A stretch of 64,000 nt of DNA from Alloboseaceae bacterium BT-24-1 (lineage in GTDB: Bacteria > Pseudomonadota > Alphaproteobacteria > Rhizobiales > Beijerinckiaceae), in the NCBI GenBank assembly GCA_025846845.1, contig JAOYTL010000009.1, positions 62,001-126,000 of the forward strand. Direction: 5' to 3'. The notes beneath the pieces are model-generated. The model made no database searches. It was not told the origin of the DNA and was given only the letters and a program-made list of their open reading frames with translations. The position numbers were made by a program, and so were the translations under genes. Within the stretch, counting starts at the first letter, position 1. Each line of letters starts with the position of its first letter. This document shows positions 8,178 through 17,470 of this stretch, one piece after another.

Positions 8178-10001
8178 CTAGCTGAACACGCGGAACGTGG
8201 GGTCGCCGTAGAGTGTGAACGACGCCCAAGTGATCCCATCGGTATGGGCCTTTTGCACCTCGATACGGGCATGGCGCCCTGCCTCGCCGATCATCTCGCC
8301 CTCGATCACCTTATTATAGAAGGCAACGGCGAACTCGGCCGCGGGACCGTCGAATACCGGCCAGATCGCGCCAAGGCAGCCGAGCGCTCCGCCATAGATG
8401 AACGCGGCGGCGAGCCCTTCCGGCTGCTGCAGCTCGTAGCGGGTTTCCGGCGCCTGCTGCCCGCTCGCGGTCGCGGCCGACTGGCAGGCATTCAGCACGA
8501 CGAGCGGACGACCTTTGAGCAAGCGGCGGATTTTCTGCGCATACAGCGGCTCGTGCCCGGACAGGAGCAACGCGCTCAGCTCCGGCTTCTCGACGTTGAA
8601 GGCGGCGTGCCCCGCATAGTGGATGACGTCGAACCGGTTGCCGCGCAGTACTTCGTTCATCCGCTCGCCGGTCGCCTCGGTGCGCTCGATCACCTCGACC
8701 TCGACGTCGTTCTTCCAGCGGTCCTTCAGAGCGGTCTCAATCGCCCTCACCTCGTGGCGCGCGCCGACGAGATTTTCGTCCGGATCCGAGTAGATGAACA
8801 AAAAGCGCTTCTTCTTCGGCGGCGGCGCGTCGAAAAAGTCCAGCCGTGGGATGACGTAGCCCATCGGCAGCCGGGCTACCGGACGCTCGGTGCAGACGAA
8901 CCCGCCTTCCATCAAGCCGCTGTCGGTCAGCATCAGCTCCCAGGGAACCTCGAGATCATTTGTTGTCAGCGTCAGCGAGCATGGCTGCGCGCGCAGAAAC
9001 TGCGCGATCTGCTCCGGGATGAAGATGCGGAACATAAAGTCGCCGACCTCGCGCAGCTGCAGGTTCGGGTTGACGACCGGGACCCCATGCTGGCTGCCCG
9101 GGGCGCCCAGATGGAGGTCGCGTGTTGCCCCGGCCGCAACCGGCTCCGCAGCATCGGCGCCGGAGGTGCCGATGTCGGCCTTGCGGCGCGTGGCGTAGTT
9201 GAGCGCCACTGTCACCTTGCGGAAATCCTCGATCACCCGATCGCGATCGGCTTTGACGACCGTGCTGGTGCCCTGGACATTGACCCCGTGGCTGCCGGGC
9301 CGGCTCGGTGTCCGCAACAGAACCGTGTACTCATATTCCTCCACCCCCCGCCTGTCACTCAGGGGCGGGCGGAGCAGCAGCAGGTCGGCTTGGCGCGCGA
9401 AGTGCTTTTTGCCTTTTACGCGCTCTTCGATCTTGTCCGTCTCCAGATGGGCCGGCTGTCCCTTCTTCTCGACCTCCTCGATCAGGCCGGGGACGGTGAG
9501 GAAATTCTGCTCTTGGATGGCGCGATCGAGGCTGATGACCAAACCGTCGAGAATGAGCAGGAATCGCTCGTCCTCGATCAGGGGAACACCGTCATTACGG
9601 GCGAGCGTCAGATCGCGGCGGAGCGTATTGAGGTAGACGCGCGCCTTGGCGAGCGCGTCGCCGTAGCCTCGAATGCGCGCGTCCTGCGCGGCAACCTTCT
9701 GCTCCAGCGCGGGAACCAACTCATCGAGCACGTCCCAATCTACCTCATCGAGCAGCTCGCCGAGCTCCTTTACGAGCGGCAGGAAGTCGGCGCGCGCGGT
9801 GCAATCACGGATGTGCGCGAGTAGATCCCAGCCACGGTCTTGTCGCGGCTCGAGCTGCAGCAGCAGCCAACGCTCGCCTTCAATCGCTTCGAGCTTGCCC
9901 TTGTCGAGCTGCTCGACCAAGCGCCGCGCAATCGCGAGCGTTTTCGACTTGTGGTCGAGGTCGAGCACGAGCCTGCTCAGCGTGGTGACGTCTCGCGCCA
10001 T
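8178..10001 (-). CDS. CHAT-domain protease (long form)
   Basis: 607 aa. Residues 1-230 are helical and charged with repeated Asp/Glu/Lys stretches (DEVDWDVLDELVPALEQK), then an unrecognised middle domain (to ~330). From ~345 to the end is a CHAT domain (caspase HetF associated with TPRs) with the catalytic pair His465 (VIHYAGHA) and Cys506 (VVLNACQSA), a beta-strand LFIYSDPDENL and the ending TLYGDPTFRVF, all typical. It lies 9 bases downstream of a second CHAT gene on the same strand, so both are in one operon. CHAT proteases cleave partner proteins on activation; the helical N-terminus is the likely sensor or partner-binding part. Confidence 0.88.
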   Translation of the reverse strand: MARDVTTLSRLVLDLDHKSKTLAIARRLVEQLDKGKLEAIEGERWLLLQLEPRQDRGWDLLAHIRDCTARADFLPLVKELGELLDEVDWDVLDELVPALEQKVAAQDARIRGYGDALAKARVYLNTLRRDLTLARNDGVPLIEDERFLLILDGLVISLDRAIQEQNFLTVPGLIEEVEKKGQPAHLETDKIEERVKGKKHFARQADLLLLRPPLSDRRGVEEYEYTVLLRTPSRPGSHGVNVQGTSTVVKADRDRVIEDFRKVTVALNYATRRKADIGTSGADAAEPVAAGATRDLHLGAPGSQHGVPVVNPNLQLREVGDFMFRIFIPEQIAQFLRAQPCSLTLTTNDLEVPWELMLTDSGLMEGGFVCTERPVARLPMGYVIPRLDFFDAPPPKKKRFLFIYSDPDENLVGARHEVRAIETALKDRWKNDVEVEVIERTEATGERMNEVLRGNRFDVIHYAGHAAFNVEKPELSALLLSGHEPLYAQKIRRLLKGRPLVVLNACQSAATASGQQAPETRYELQQPEGLAAAFIYGGALGCLGAIWPVFDGPAAEFAVAFYNKVIEGEMIGEAGRHARIEVQKAHTDGITWASFTLYGDPTFRVFS

Positions 10002-10010
10002 CGGTCTGCG

Positions 10011-11432
10011 CTAACCCCCGCCCAGAATGCGTATTCGATGCTGGATGTCGGCGATCGTGCTGCTCAACCTCGAGATCTGCGCCCGCAGGTCCTTCACCGA
10101 GCCCTGGCTGATGGTGCGCACGGCCTCGCCAAGCGTCTCGGTCCTGGTCAGTCCTTCCAGCATATCCGACAGCGCTGCCTCATTGCGCTGATTGAGCTCG
10201 AGCTGCTGCTTCAGCTTGCGCCATTCGCGCGCGCGCGTGGGATCGGACGGGGCAAACGAACCGGCGTCCTCGGTCCCAGCCGGCCGCGCGGAGCGCTGCG
10301 CCGAATTCGCAAGTTGGACCGGCACGGGAGCGCTGGTGCAGAAGACCGCCGAGCCCCATTCGCGGCCGCCTGGGTTGACGGTGTCGCTTAGCGCTCGCGC
10401 AGCGGTGATCGCCTCCTCGATCGAAAATCCTTGCACCAAGCTGCGGTAGAGCCCGTTCGCGAAGGTCACGCAGAAATCGGTCGATACCAGCTCGCGCATC
10501 CCAATCACGTTCGGGATGCGCGTCGCGAGTTGCTGCGCCAGACGGTGCGTGTTGCACGCGTTCAGACACAGCAGCTGCGGACTGAGCGACCGTTGAGGTA
10601 TCCGCATCAACATCTCGGCGGGAAAAACGTCCGTATCGCCCGGGCCGAAACCTGCCAGCTGGAGCGCCTGCGGCGAGAGTGGCGCGCCCGGCATCTGCTC
10701 GGTGGCGTGCCCGGAAAAATGCACGACGTCGAAGCTGCCCGAGGTCACGACCTTGAGCAAGTCGTTCGGTGACGCGGACGGAATACGTTCAACATGGAGG
10801 CGCGCAGGCTCACTATCAGCGATCTGCCGCAGCACCTCCCAGTCGCCCACGGTGTTGAGATAGTTGCCTGGATCGGGCGTCGTGATGAAGGCGATGCGCA
10901 GGGCGTCGGCCACCGGCGCGCCCTCGAAAGGCGCGTCAGCCATGACCTGACGAACGATCGGACGGCGCGAAGAGAGCGCCAGGAAGTCATTGCGCAGCGG
11001 ATCGTAGAGGAATTCCCACGGCAGCTCCTCGATCAGGGTGCCGCGCGTGGCAGAGATGCAGATGCGCAGCCGCGCATCCTTCTCGTCCCCGCGCGACACG
11101 CTTTCGCGATAGAGCGCTCCGAGCTCGGCCTGGAATAGGGCATTGAAGAGCCTGGCGCCGAGGTCCTTGATGGGATCGAGCAAGTGGGTCGCACTGCGGC
11201 GCGACGCGCCTCGTTGCGAGGGGGAGCGAATTGTGTCGTAGGCCTCGCGCAACTCCTGGGGCAGAATCTTGAAATAGACCGTCTCGGAGGCAATCCGGTC
11301 CGGAACGATGTCCGATTGACAGGTCGCAACGGCCTTCAACTCGAATGGCGACGATGACGGAACGTCCAGCCGAATATTCAGGTTCACGTGGCTGCGCGAC
11401 TCGGGGTCGCTCTCGGCAAGCAACGACAACAT
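10011..11432 (-). CDS. CHAT-domain protease with C-terminal coiled coil
   Basis: 473 aa from ATG 11432. Residues ~130-370 form a CHAT domain: LPWEFLYDP, the catalytic His242 (VVHFSGHA) and Cys293 (LCLNACNT). The last ~70 residues (EWRKLKQQLELNQRNEAAL onward) are a coiled coil. The N-terminal 100 residues are not recognised. It is the first gene of a two-CHAT operon on the minus strand, and is divergent from the caspase operon across 244 bases. Different N-terminal parts but the same catalytic fold suggest two proteases tuned to different partners under common control. Confidence 0.87.
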   Translation of the reverse strand: MLSLLAESDPESRSHVNLNIRLDVPSSSPFELKAVATCQSDIVPDRIASETVYFKILPQELREAYDTIRSPSQRGASRRSATHLLDPIKDLGARLFNALFQAELGALYRESVSRGDEKDARLRICISATRGTLIEELPWEFLYDPLRNDFLALSSRRPIVRQVMADAPFEGAPVADALRIAFITTPDPGNYLNTVGDWEVLRQIADSEPARLHVERIPSASPNDLLKVVTSGSFDVVHFSGHATEQMPGAPLSPQALQLAGFGPGDTDVFPAEMLMRIPQRSLSPQLLCLNACNTHRLAQQLATRIPNVIGMRELVSTDFCVTFANGLYRSLVQGFSIEEAITAARALSDTVNPGGREWGSAVFCTSAPVPVQLANSAQRSARPAGTEDAGSFAPSDPTRAREWRKLKQQLELNQRNEAALSDMLEGLTRTETLGEAVRTISQGSVKDLRAQISRLSSTIADIQHRIRILGGG

Positions 11433-11676
11433 GCACCGTCCTTTTGGCTACCAGCTTCACCGGCCCCATTCTGGCGCCGAATTCTGCGCGGCGCCCCATT
11501 ACCCGCCAATCGCGCCGGCGTAGTGCTAAAGCGAAGATACTTCTACGCCCCCTTTCCGAATATCGCCACGCCGCATTGACCGCTTCATCGGCCCATAGTC
11601 TAGTTGTGATAAGTCTAGTTAAGGTTGCGCAGGTTGCAAGCGGCCGAGGAGCGGTCGCGCAGGCGAGGGGACGCTG
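11433..11676. promoter_or_regulatory. Divergent promoter region between CHAT and caspase operons
   Basis: This non-coding stretch must hold promoters for both directions. A 9-base direct repeat, AGTCTAGTT, occurs at 11597-11605 and again at 11612-11620 (15-base spacing), close to the caspase start. The repeat could be a regulator site; no regulator gene is adjacent. A purine-rich RBS (gagggga) precedes ATG 11677. Confidence 0.35.
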
Positions 11677-14600
11677 ATGGCCGGATCGTTGTATGCGTTG
11701 CTCGTCGGGATCGACGCCTATCGCTCCCCCATCCCGCCGCTACGCGGCTGCGTCAATGATATCGAGGCGGCTGCAGCCCTATTAGCGGAACTCGCCCGCG
11801 ACAGCGCCTTGACGCCCGAGTTTCGCGTGCTGAAGGATGCGGACGCTACTCGCGCCGCGATTATCCACGGCTTTCAAGGGCATCTGAAACAAGCGGGCGC
11901 GAACGACGTCGCGATGTTCTATTATGCCGGTCACGGCTCGCAGGAAGTGGCACCGCAGGAATTCTGGCATATCGAGCCGGACCACCTCGACGAAACGCTG
12001 GTCTGCCATGACAGCCGCGACCCCGGTAACTGGGACCTCGCCGACAAAGAGCTCGCCGCCTTGATCGACGACGTGGCGCGCGGCGGCACGCATATGCTGT
12101 GCGTGCTCGACTGCTGCCATTCGGGCAGCGGAACGCGCGCCGCGGACGATGAAGGCACCGCGGTGCGGCGCGCACCGACCGACTGGCGTGCGCGCCCGAT
12201 CGAGAGCTTTCTTCCCGGCGCGCAAGCCGGCGCCAGAGCAGCCGACGCCGCCGCCGACGGCTGGGCCGTGATGCCGGTTGGACGGCATGTTCTGCTCGCG
12301 GCCTGCCGCGCGAGCGAGACCGCCAAGGAGGTGATTGACGAAGGCCGCTCGCACGGCGCCTTCTCAGCCTCGCTGCTTGCCACGCTGCGCCAGACCCGCG
12401 GCGCGATCTCGTATCGCGATCTGGCAAAGCGCGCGGAAGCGCAAGTCCGGCTGCGCGTTTCGCAACAGATCCCGCAACTCGAGGCGAGCAATCCGGACGA
12501 TTTGCAGAGCTTGTTCCTGGGGCGGCCCGCGGGCACACAGCTTGCGCATTTCACTTTGCGCTATGATCGCGATCAGGGCTGGGTGATCGATGGCGGCGCG
12601 ATCCACGGCGTAGCCGCCCCGGTGGGCACCGAGACGACGCTGCTCGCGATCCATCGGCTCGATGCTAGCACGGCGGATCTTCGCCTGATCGACAGGGCGC
12701 TGACCACCGGATCGGTGACTAAGGTGCAGGCGAACCTCAGTCAGGTGGAGCTGAAACCCGGCGGTGCGGCGCTCGATCGGCAACTCACTTACCGGGCGAT
12801 CACGGTCGCGACACCCCTGCCGCCGCTCGCGGTGCTGTTGTCCGGCACGGCCGCAGCACTCGACCTCGTGCGCGCCGCGCTCGCACCGACCGACGGCACC
12901 GCATCGCTGCTGGTGCGCGAGGCCACGGCCGACGGTGCTGCGCGGCTGCAGGTCGAGGTGGTTGACGGAAGCTATCGCATCGGGCGGGTGGGCGCGGCGC
13001 GCCCACTGGTCGCCGACGTTCCCGGCCTAGACACAGCCGGAGCGCGCCGCGTGGTCGAGCGGCTTGAGCACATCGCACGCTGGGAAGCCGTCGCGGCACT
13101 GAGTAATAGCGGCAGCCGGTTGCCTGCAGGCACGGTCAAGATCACGATTCTGCGGCCGGAGCGGACGCAGAATGGCGAACACTGGAATGAGGCGGACGAC
13201 CGCCACGGGCTGCGACTCTCCTACACCTACGCAGACGACACGTGGAGCCCCCCCCGCCTGCGCATCAAGCTGACCAACTCCGCGCAGGAGGATCTCTATT
13301 GCGCGCTGCTTTGGCTGGGTGAGAACTTCTCCATCAGCTCGGGCCTGATGCCCGGCGGCGCCGAACGCATCCCGGCCGGCAGATCGTTCGCGCTGAACAA
13401 CGGCAAGGACATCCACGCCAGCGTTCCTAATGACAAGTGGAAGCGCGGTCAGACCGAGGTGCATGATCTAGTCAAACTCGTAGTCAGCACCGAGCAGTTC
13501 GATCCGACACTGTTTGATCAGCAGGCGCTCGACGCGTTTGTGACACGAGGCGAACTGCGACGCACGATACCGCGCAACGCGCTCGAGCGGCTCGCCCGCC
13601 GTGTCCATCTCCGTGACCTCTCGCTCGCGCCGGACGACGACATCGTCCCGGAATGGACCACCGGCGAGGTGACCCTGGAAGTGGTCCGCCCCCTCGATGC
13701 GATCACGGTGCCGCCGCCCAATGAGCAGCGCCAGATCGGCGCCAACGTCACACTCTTGGGGCATCCGAGCCTCAAGGCCATGGCGAGCCTTGGTTCGCCG
13801 GCCGATGCCGGACGTGCGCTCGGGCCGCTCGCCGTGCCAGCGATCCTGCGGGACGATCCGGCCGTGTCCCAGCCGTTTCTGTTCGAGCGGGCGCGCGGCA
13901 CGGATTCGGGGCTCAGCACGCTGCAGCTGACCGACGTCCAGAACCCCGAGGCGGTCACCAAGGATGCGCCACTGCGCATCCGCACCACGGTGCCGCTCGG
14001 CGCAAACGAACACGTTCTAGCCTATGCGTGGGACGGCGCGTTCTTCCTCCCGGTCGGCGCCGGGCGCCACGCGGACGGCGTCACTGAGATCGAGCTGCGC
14101 CAGATTCCCGCGCCGCTTGCGCTCTCCGAGGATCAGCAACGCGGCATCGGCAGCTCGATCCGCATTCTGTTCCAAAAACTCACCAGCCCGTATCTTGGAA
14201 CGGATTTCGACTATCCGCGCCTTGCGGCGGTGACCTTCGACGGTGCCGACGAGCCCGCCTACGACCACGCGATCGAAACGGTTCGCCAGAAGGTCACGGC
14301 GGCGCAGCGCATCCTCCTCTACGTGCACGGCATCCTCGGCGACACGATCGGCATGACGGCGTCGGCGCGTGCGTCGGTCGCGCTGCTCAATGCTGCGACC
14401 CAGCGCATTGGCGACCGCTATGATCTCGTGCTCGCGTTCGACTATGAGAACATTCACACCGACATCGAAGCGACGGCGCGCGCGCTGAGGGACAAGCTCG
14501 CGGCCGTCGGCCTTGGGTCACAACATGGCAAGACGCTGCATGTGGTGGCGCATTCGATGGGCGGACTGGTGTCGCGCTGGTTCATCGAGCGCGAGCAAGG

Positions 14601-15138
14601 CGACCGCGTGGTGCACCATTTGATTACGCTCGGCACCCCGCATGCCGGATCGCCTTGGCCGACCATCGAGGGCCTTGCGACCACTGCCCTAGCGCTCGCG
14701 CTCAACGGCCTCAGCGCGGTGGCATGGCCGGCCAAGTTGCTCGGCAATCTCGTCGGCGCGATCGAGACAGTCGACGTGACTCTCGACCAGATGGCACCCA
14801 ATTCGCCATTTCTCGCCACGCTCGGCCAAAGTGCCGATCCCAAGGTTCCGTATACGCTGCTAGTGGGCAACACGTCGATCATTCGGCAGGCGGTCGGCGA
14901 CGGCGTTGTGCAGACGCTGCTAGCGCGGCTCGCGCCACAGCGCGTGATGCATGCCGCGACAGCGCTTGCGTTCTTCAACAAGCCCAACGACATCGCGGTC
15001 GCAGTCACCAGCGCCACCGCAGTGCCGGCAGCGCGCATGCCTGCGCCCAGGATAACCGAGGTTGCCTGTGATCACATTACCTTCTTCAGCACCGATACCG
15101 GCCGGCAGGCGCTCCTCGAGGCCTTGAAAGCGCTATGA
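11677..15138 (+). CDS. Caspase-like peptidase fused to an alpha/beta hydrolase
   Basis: 1153 aa. Residues 1-290 are a peptidase C14 (caspase/metacaspase) domain: LLVGIDAY, His86 (FYYAGHGS) and Cys147 (LDCCHSG). The middle (~300-870) has several beta-rich segments without a clear family. Residues ~885-1153 are an alpha/beta hydrolase: the strand-oxyanion motif LLYVHGILGD and nucleophile elbow VAHSMGGLVSRW, then GTPHAGSPW, like PGAP1/lipase-type esterases. No signal peptide or membrane segment is visible. The stop overlaps the start of the next caspase gene (ATGA). A protease and an esterase/lipase in one chain suggests either a membrane-lipid attacking effector released by proteolysis or a self-processing protein (inference). 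Confidence 0.88.
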   Translation: MAGSLYALLVGIDAYRSPIPPLRGCVNDIEAAAALLAELARDSALTPEFRVLKDADATRAAIIHGFQGHLKQAGANDVAMFYYAGHGSQEVAPQEFWHIEPDHLDETLVCHDSRDPGNWDLADKELAALIDDVARGGTHMLCVLDCCHSGSGTRAADDEGTAVRRAPTDWRARPIESFLPGAQAGARAADAAADGWAVMPVGRHVLLAACRASETAKEVIDEGRSHGAFSASLLATLRQTRGAISYRDLAKRAEAQVRLRVSQQIPQLEASNPDDLQSLFLGRPAGTQLAHFTLRYDRDQGWVIDGGAIHGVAAPVGTETTLLAIHRLDASTADLRLIDRALTTGSVTKVQANLSQVELKPGGAALDRQLTYRAITVATPLPPLAVLLSGTAAALDLVRAALAPTDGTASLLVREATADGAARLQVEVVDGSYRIGRVGAARPLVADVPGLDTAGARRVVERLEHIARWEAVAALSNSGSRLPAGTVKITILRPERTQNGEHWNEADDRHGLRLSYTYADDTWSPPRLRIKLTNSAQEDLYCALLWLGENFSISSGLMPGGAERIPAGRSFALNNGKDIHASVPNDKWKRGQTEVHDLVKLVVSTEQFDPTLFDQQALDAFVTRGELRRTIPRNALERLARRVHLRDLSLAPDDDIVPEWTTGEVTLEVVRPLDAITVPPPNEQRQIGANVTLLGHPSLKAMASLGSPADAGRALGPLAVPAILRDDPAVSQPFLFERARGTDSGLSTLQLTDVQNPEAVTKDAPLRIRTTVPLGANEHVLAYAWDGAFFLPVGAGRHADGVTEIELRQIPAPLALSEDQQRGIGSSIRILFQKLTSPYLGTDFDYPRLAAVTFDGADEPAYDHAIETVRQKVTAAQRILLYVHGILGDTIGMTASARASVALLNAATQRIGDRYDLVLAFDYENIHTDIEATARALRDKLAAVGLGSQHGKTLHVVAHSMGGLVSRWFIEREQGDRVVHHLITLGTPHAGSPWPTIEGLATTALALALNGLSAVAWPAKLLGNLVGAIETVDVTLDQMAPNSPFLATLGQSADPKVPYTLLVGNTSIIRQAVGDGVVQTLLARLAPQRVMHAATALAFFNKPNDIAVAVTSATAVPAARMPAPRITEVACDHITFFSTDTGRQALLEALKAL

Positions 15139-17174
15139 GCTCGCCGAGAGCGATCGAAGGTTTCGACCAAAGCTGGGCATTCCTGGTTGCGATCGATCGG
15201 TATCGGAACAGCGTACCCGAGCTCCGCACGCCGGTTGCGGATGCGACGAAGCTGGCAGGGATCCTGCAGCGGCACCATGGCTTCAAGGCCGACGTGGTCG
15301 CCAACGAGGAGGCGACACTCGACAAACTGAGGAAGGCTCTCACTGATCTGTGCACGCGAGTGGGCAAGGACGACCGAGTCTTGTTCTACTTCGCCGGTCA
15401 CGGCATTGCGCTAGACAGCGATGAAGGGCCGCGGGGCTTTCTTCTTCCCCAGGATGCTGCGAGGGACTCGTCGGCTCGCTACCTGCCGATGGTCGAACTC
15501 AACGAAGCTCTCTCGGCCTTGCCGTGCCGGCACATGCTGATCATCCTTGACTGCTGCTTTGCGGGCGCCTTCCGCTGGTCGAGCACACGTGATCTCGCCC
15601 TCTCCCCGGAGAATCTGCATCGCGAGCGCTACGCCTGGTACGTCCAAGATGCCGCCTGGCAGGCAATCGCGTCGTCTGCGCACGACCAGAAGGCGCTCGA
15701 TGTCGCGGTCGGCGAGGCTCTGGGCGAGCGCGGCCAGACGGTGGGACACTCCCCTTTCGCCAAGGCATTGATGGAGGGATTAGCAGGGGCAGCCGACCGC
15801 CTGCGTCCCGACGGCACCGGCGATGGCGTGATCACGGCGACGGAGCTGTTCCTCCATTTAGAGGAGGAACTCGCTCCGCCGCTCGGTAGCGGCCGACCGC
15901 GACAGACGCCGATCCTGTGGCCACTACCCAAGCACGACAAGGGGCAGTTCGTGTTCCTAGTGCCTGGCAAGGAGCTGGACCTCCCGCCAGCCCCGCCACT
16001 AAATCCAGACGCCAATCCCTGGCGTGGCCTGAAGCCGTACGAGAGCACGCATGCCGACCTGTTCTTCGGGAGGCGGAAGGCGCGCGAGCGGCTGGTCGAG
16101 CAGGTTATGAAAGACCCGCTCGTTGTGGTCACGGGGGCGTCAGGGATTGGCAAGTCGAGCCTTGTCCAGGCCGGGCTGCTGCCGCATCTGCCAGCCTCAA
16201 TCCACTCGATCGTGGTGCGGCCAGGTCCCGCACCCTTCGCCAGCCTCGCTGCAGCCCTGCAGGCGAATTCGCCTGGTGCGCCGAACGCGGACTACCTGAG
16301 AGCCGAACCAAGCGCGCTTGCAGACTGGGTGACAAAGCAGAACTCAGCCGGACGCGAGATCCTGCTTATTATTGATCAGGCTGAAGAGCTGATCACGATG
16401 AACCGCGATGAAAAAGTCATCCCCCAATATCTTGCGCTCGTTGACAACGCGCTGAACGCGAACCAGCGGTTGCGGATTGTTGTTACGGTCCGGTCGGAGT
16501 TCGAGCCGCAGTTTGCTCAATCAGCTCTGAAGAGTCGGTGGCTGTCATCGCGCTACTTGGTCCCGCAGATGACCCAGGACGAGCTGCGCCGCGTTATCGA
16601 GAGGCCTGCGGCCGTTAAGGTGATGCAGTTCGAGTCGGCTGATCTCGTGGACACTCTTGTCAACGAAGTGGTGCAGATGCCGGGCGCGCTGCCTCTCCTC
16701 TCGTTCGCGCTCAGCGAGATGTACGCGAGCTACCTCCGCCGGCCCGCCAATGACCGCACGCTCACGCGCGAGCACTACGACTCGCTCGAAGGTGGCGTCA
16801 CCGGTTCACTCCGGGTCCGGGCAAATCAGGTCGTCGACGGCGTCGACAAGCAGCACGGCGAAACCGCGCGGCGCGTCCTTGAGCGGCTGGTGTCGGTTGA
16901 CGCAGGGGCGTTCGCGAGACGCCGTGTGCGGCGCCGGGAACTTCAAGCGGCCGATCCCGAAGAGAACGCGCGTGTCGTCGAGGTCCTGCGACGCCTGGAT
17001 GAAGCGCGTCTGATTGTCACCGACCAGGTTGAGGAGGAACCGTATCTCGAGCTGGCGCACGACGCGTTGATTCTCGGATGGGATCGCCTGCTGGGTTGGG
17101 TGCGCCGGGATGCTGTCCTTATCGCGGCTCGTCGGCGATTGACCCTCGATGCCGAGCAGTGGTCTGCATCATGA
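15135..17174 (+). CDS. Caspase-like peptidase fused to a STAND NTPase, C-terminally truncated
   Basis: 679 aa. Residues ~12-250 are a C14 caspase domain with His89 (FYFAGHG) and Cys141 (ILDCCFAG). A Pro-rich linker leads to NPWRGLKPY, the hallmark start of the nSTAND1 class, then Walker A (GASGIGKSS, ~335), Walker B (LLIIDQAEEL) and the winged-helix/arm region (ELAHDALILGWDRL). The protein stops at WSAS, where relatives continue through a G-L-L-W linker into a membrane helix and repeat sensor. That continuation is found in the next gene in another frame, so this looks like the front half of a split gene. Start ATG overlaps the upstream stop. Confidence 0.85.
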   Translation: MSSPRAIEGFDQSWAFLVAIDRYRNSVPELRTPVADATKLAGILQRHHGFKADVVANEEATLDKLRKALTDLCTRVGKDDRVLFYFAGHGIALDSDEGPRGFLLPQDAARDSSARYLPMVELNEALSALPCRHMLIILDCCFAGAFRWSSTRDLALSPENLHRERYAWYVQDAAWQAIASSAHDQKALDVAVGEALGERGQTVGHSPFAKALMEGLAGAADRLRPDGTGDGVITATELFLHLEEELAPPLGSGRPRQTPILWPLPKHDKGQFVFLVPGKELDLPPAPPLNPDANPWRGLKPYESTHADLFFGRRKARERLVEQVMKDPLVVVTGASGIGKSSLVQAGLLPHLPASIHSIVVRPGPAPFASLAAALQANSPGAPNADYLRAEPSALADWVTKQNSAGREILLIIDQAEELITMNRDEKVIPQYLALVDNALNANQRLRIVVTVRSEFEPQFAQSALKSRWLSSRYLVPQMTQDELRRVIERPAAVKVMQFESADLVDTLVNEVVQMPGALPLLSFALSEMYASYLRRPANDRTLTREHYDSLEGGVTGSLRVRANQVVDGVDKQHGETARRVLERLVSVDAGAFARRRVRRRELQAADPEENARVVEVLRRLDEARLIVTDQVEEEPYLELAHDALILGWDRLLGWVRRDAVLIAARRRLTLDAEQWSAS

Positions 17175-17470
17175 ATCGGCGATCCGGGCTGCGCCAATTC
17201 AATGCCGGGCGAGTGGTGCCGGCAAAGCAATTCCTAAGTAGGAACCCTCACCGGCCGCATTCAGATCGTCAGCAGTTTGAGCACGCAAGAGTTGTTCGGC
17301 GTGCCCGGCGTAGTCAACTTGTCCGACTGAACGTTGCGGCCGCGTGTCTGTCGCTCGAATTTGCCGTCAGCGATGCCGCCTTCCACGATGGCGCGGCTCG
17401 ACGTCGGTGAAAAACTGAGAAGACGGAATTGGGGCGAAAGGGCGATGCAAATTCTAGAGGTGGCACTCCC
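17175..17470. other. Interrupting segment between the two halves of a STAND gene
   Basis: The upstream gene ends in DAEQWSAS; shifting frame gives NRRSGL, while the downstream gene begins SDKIGLLW, so the same linker motif appears on both sides. The roughly 300 bases between have stops in all useful plus frames. On the minus strand an open tail (IVEGGIADGKFERQTRGRN) ends at 17261, but I recognise no family and no IS ends. A small insertion or rearrangement is the simplest reading. Confidence 0.4.

Noticed and set aside
8244..9824. 526-codon open frame on the plus strand
   Set aside because: It lies wholly antisense to the long CHAT gene, whose protein has an intact catalytic pair; the frame shows no domain and arises from the codon bias of the opposite strand.
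17261..17410. Minus-strand gene tail in the segment that splits the STAND gene
   Set aside because: It reads like protein for about 45 codons but has no recognisable family, start or RBS, so I left it as part of the interrupting segment.
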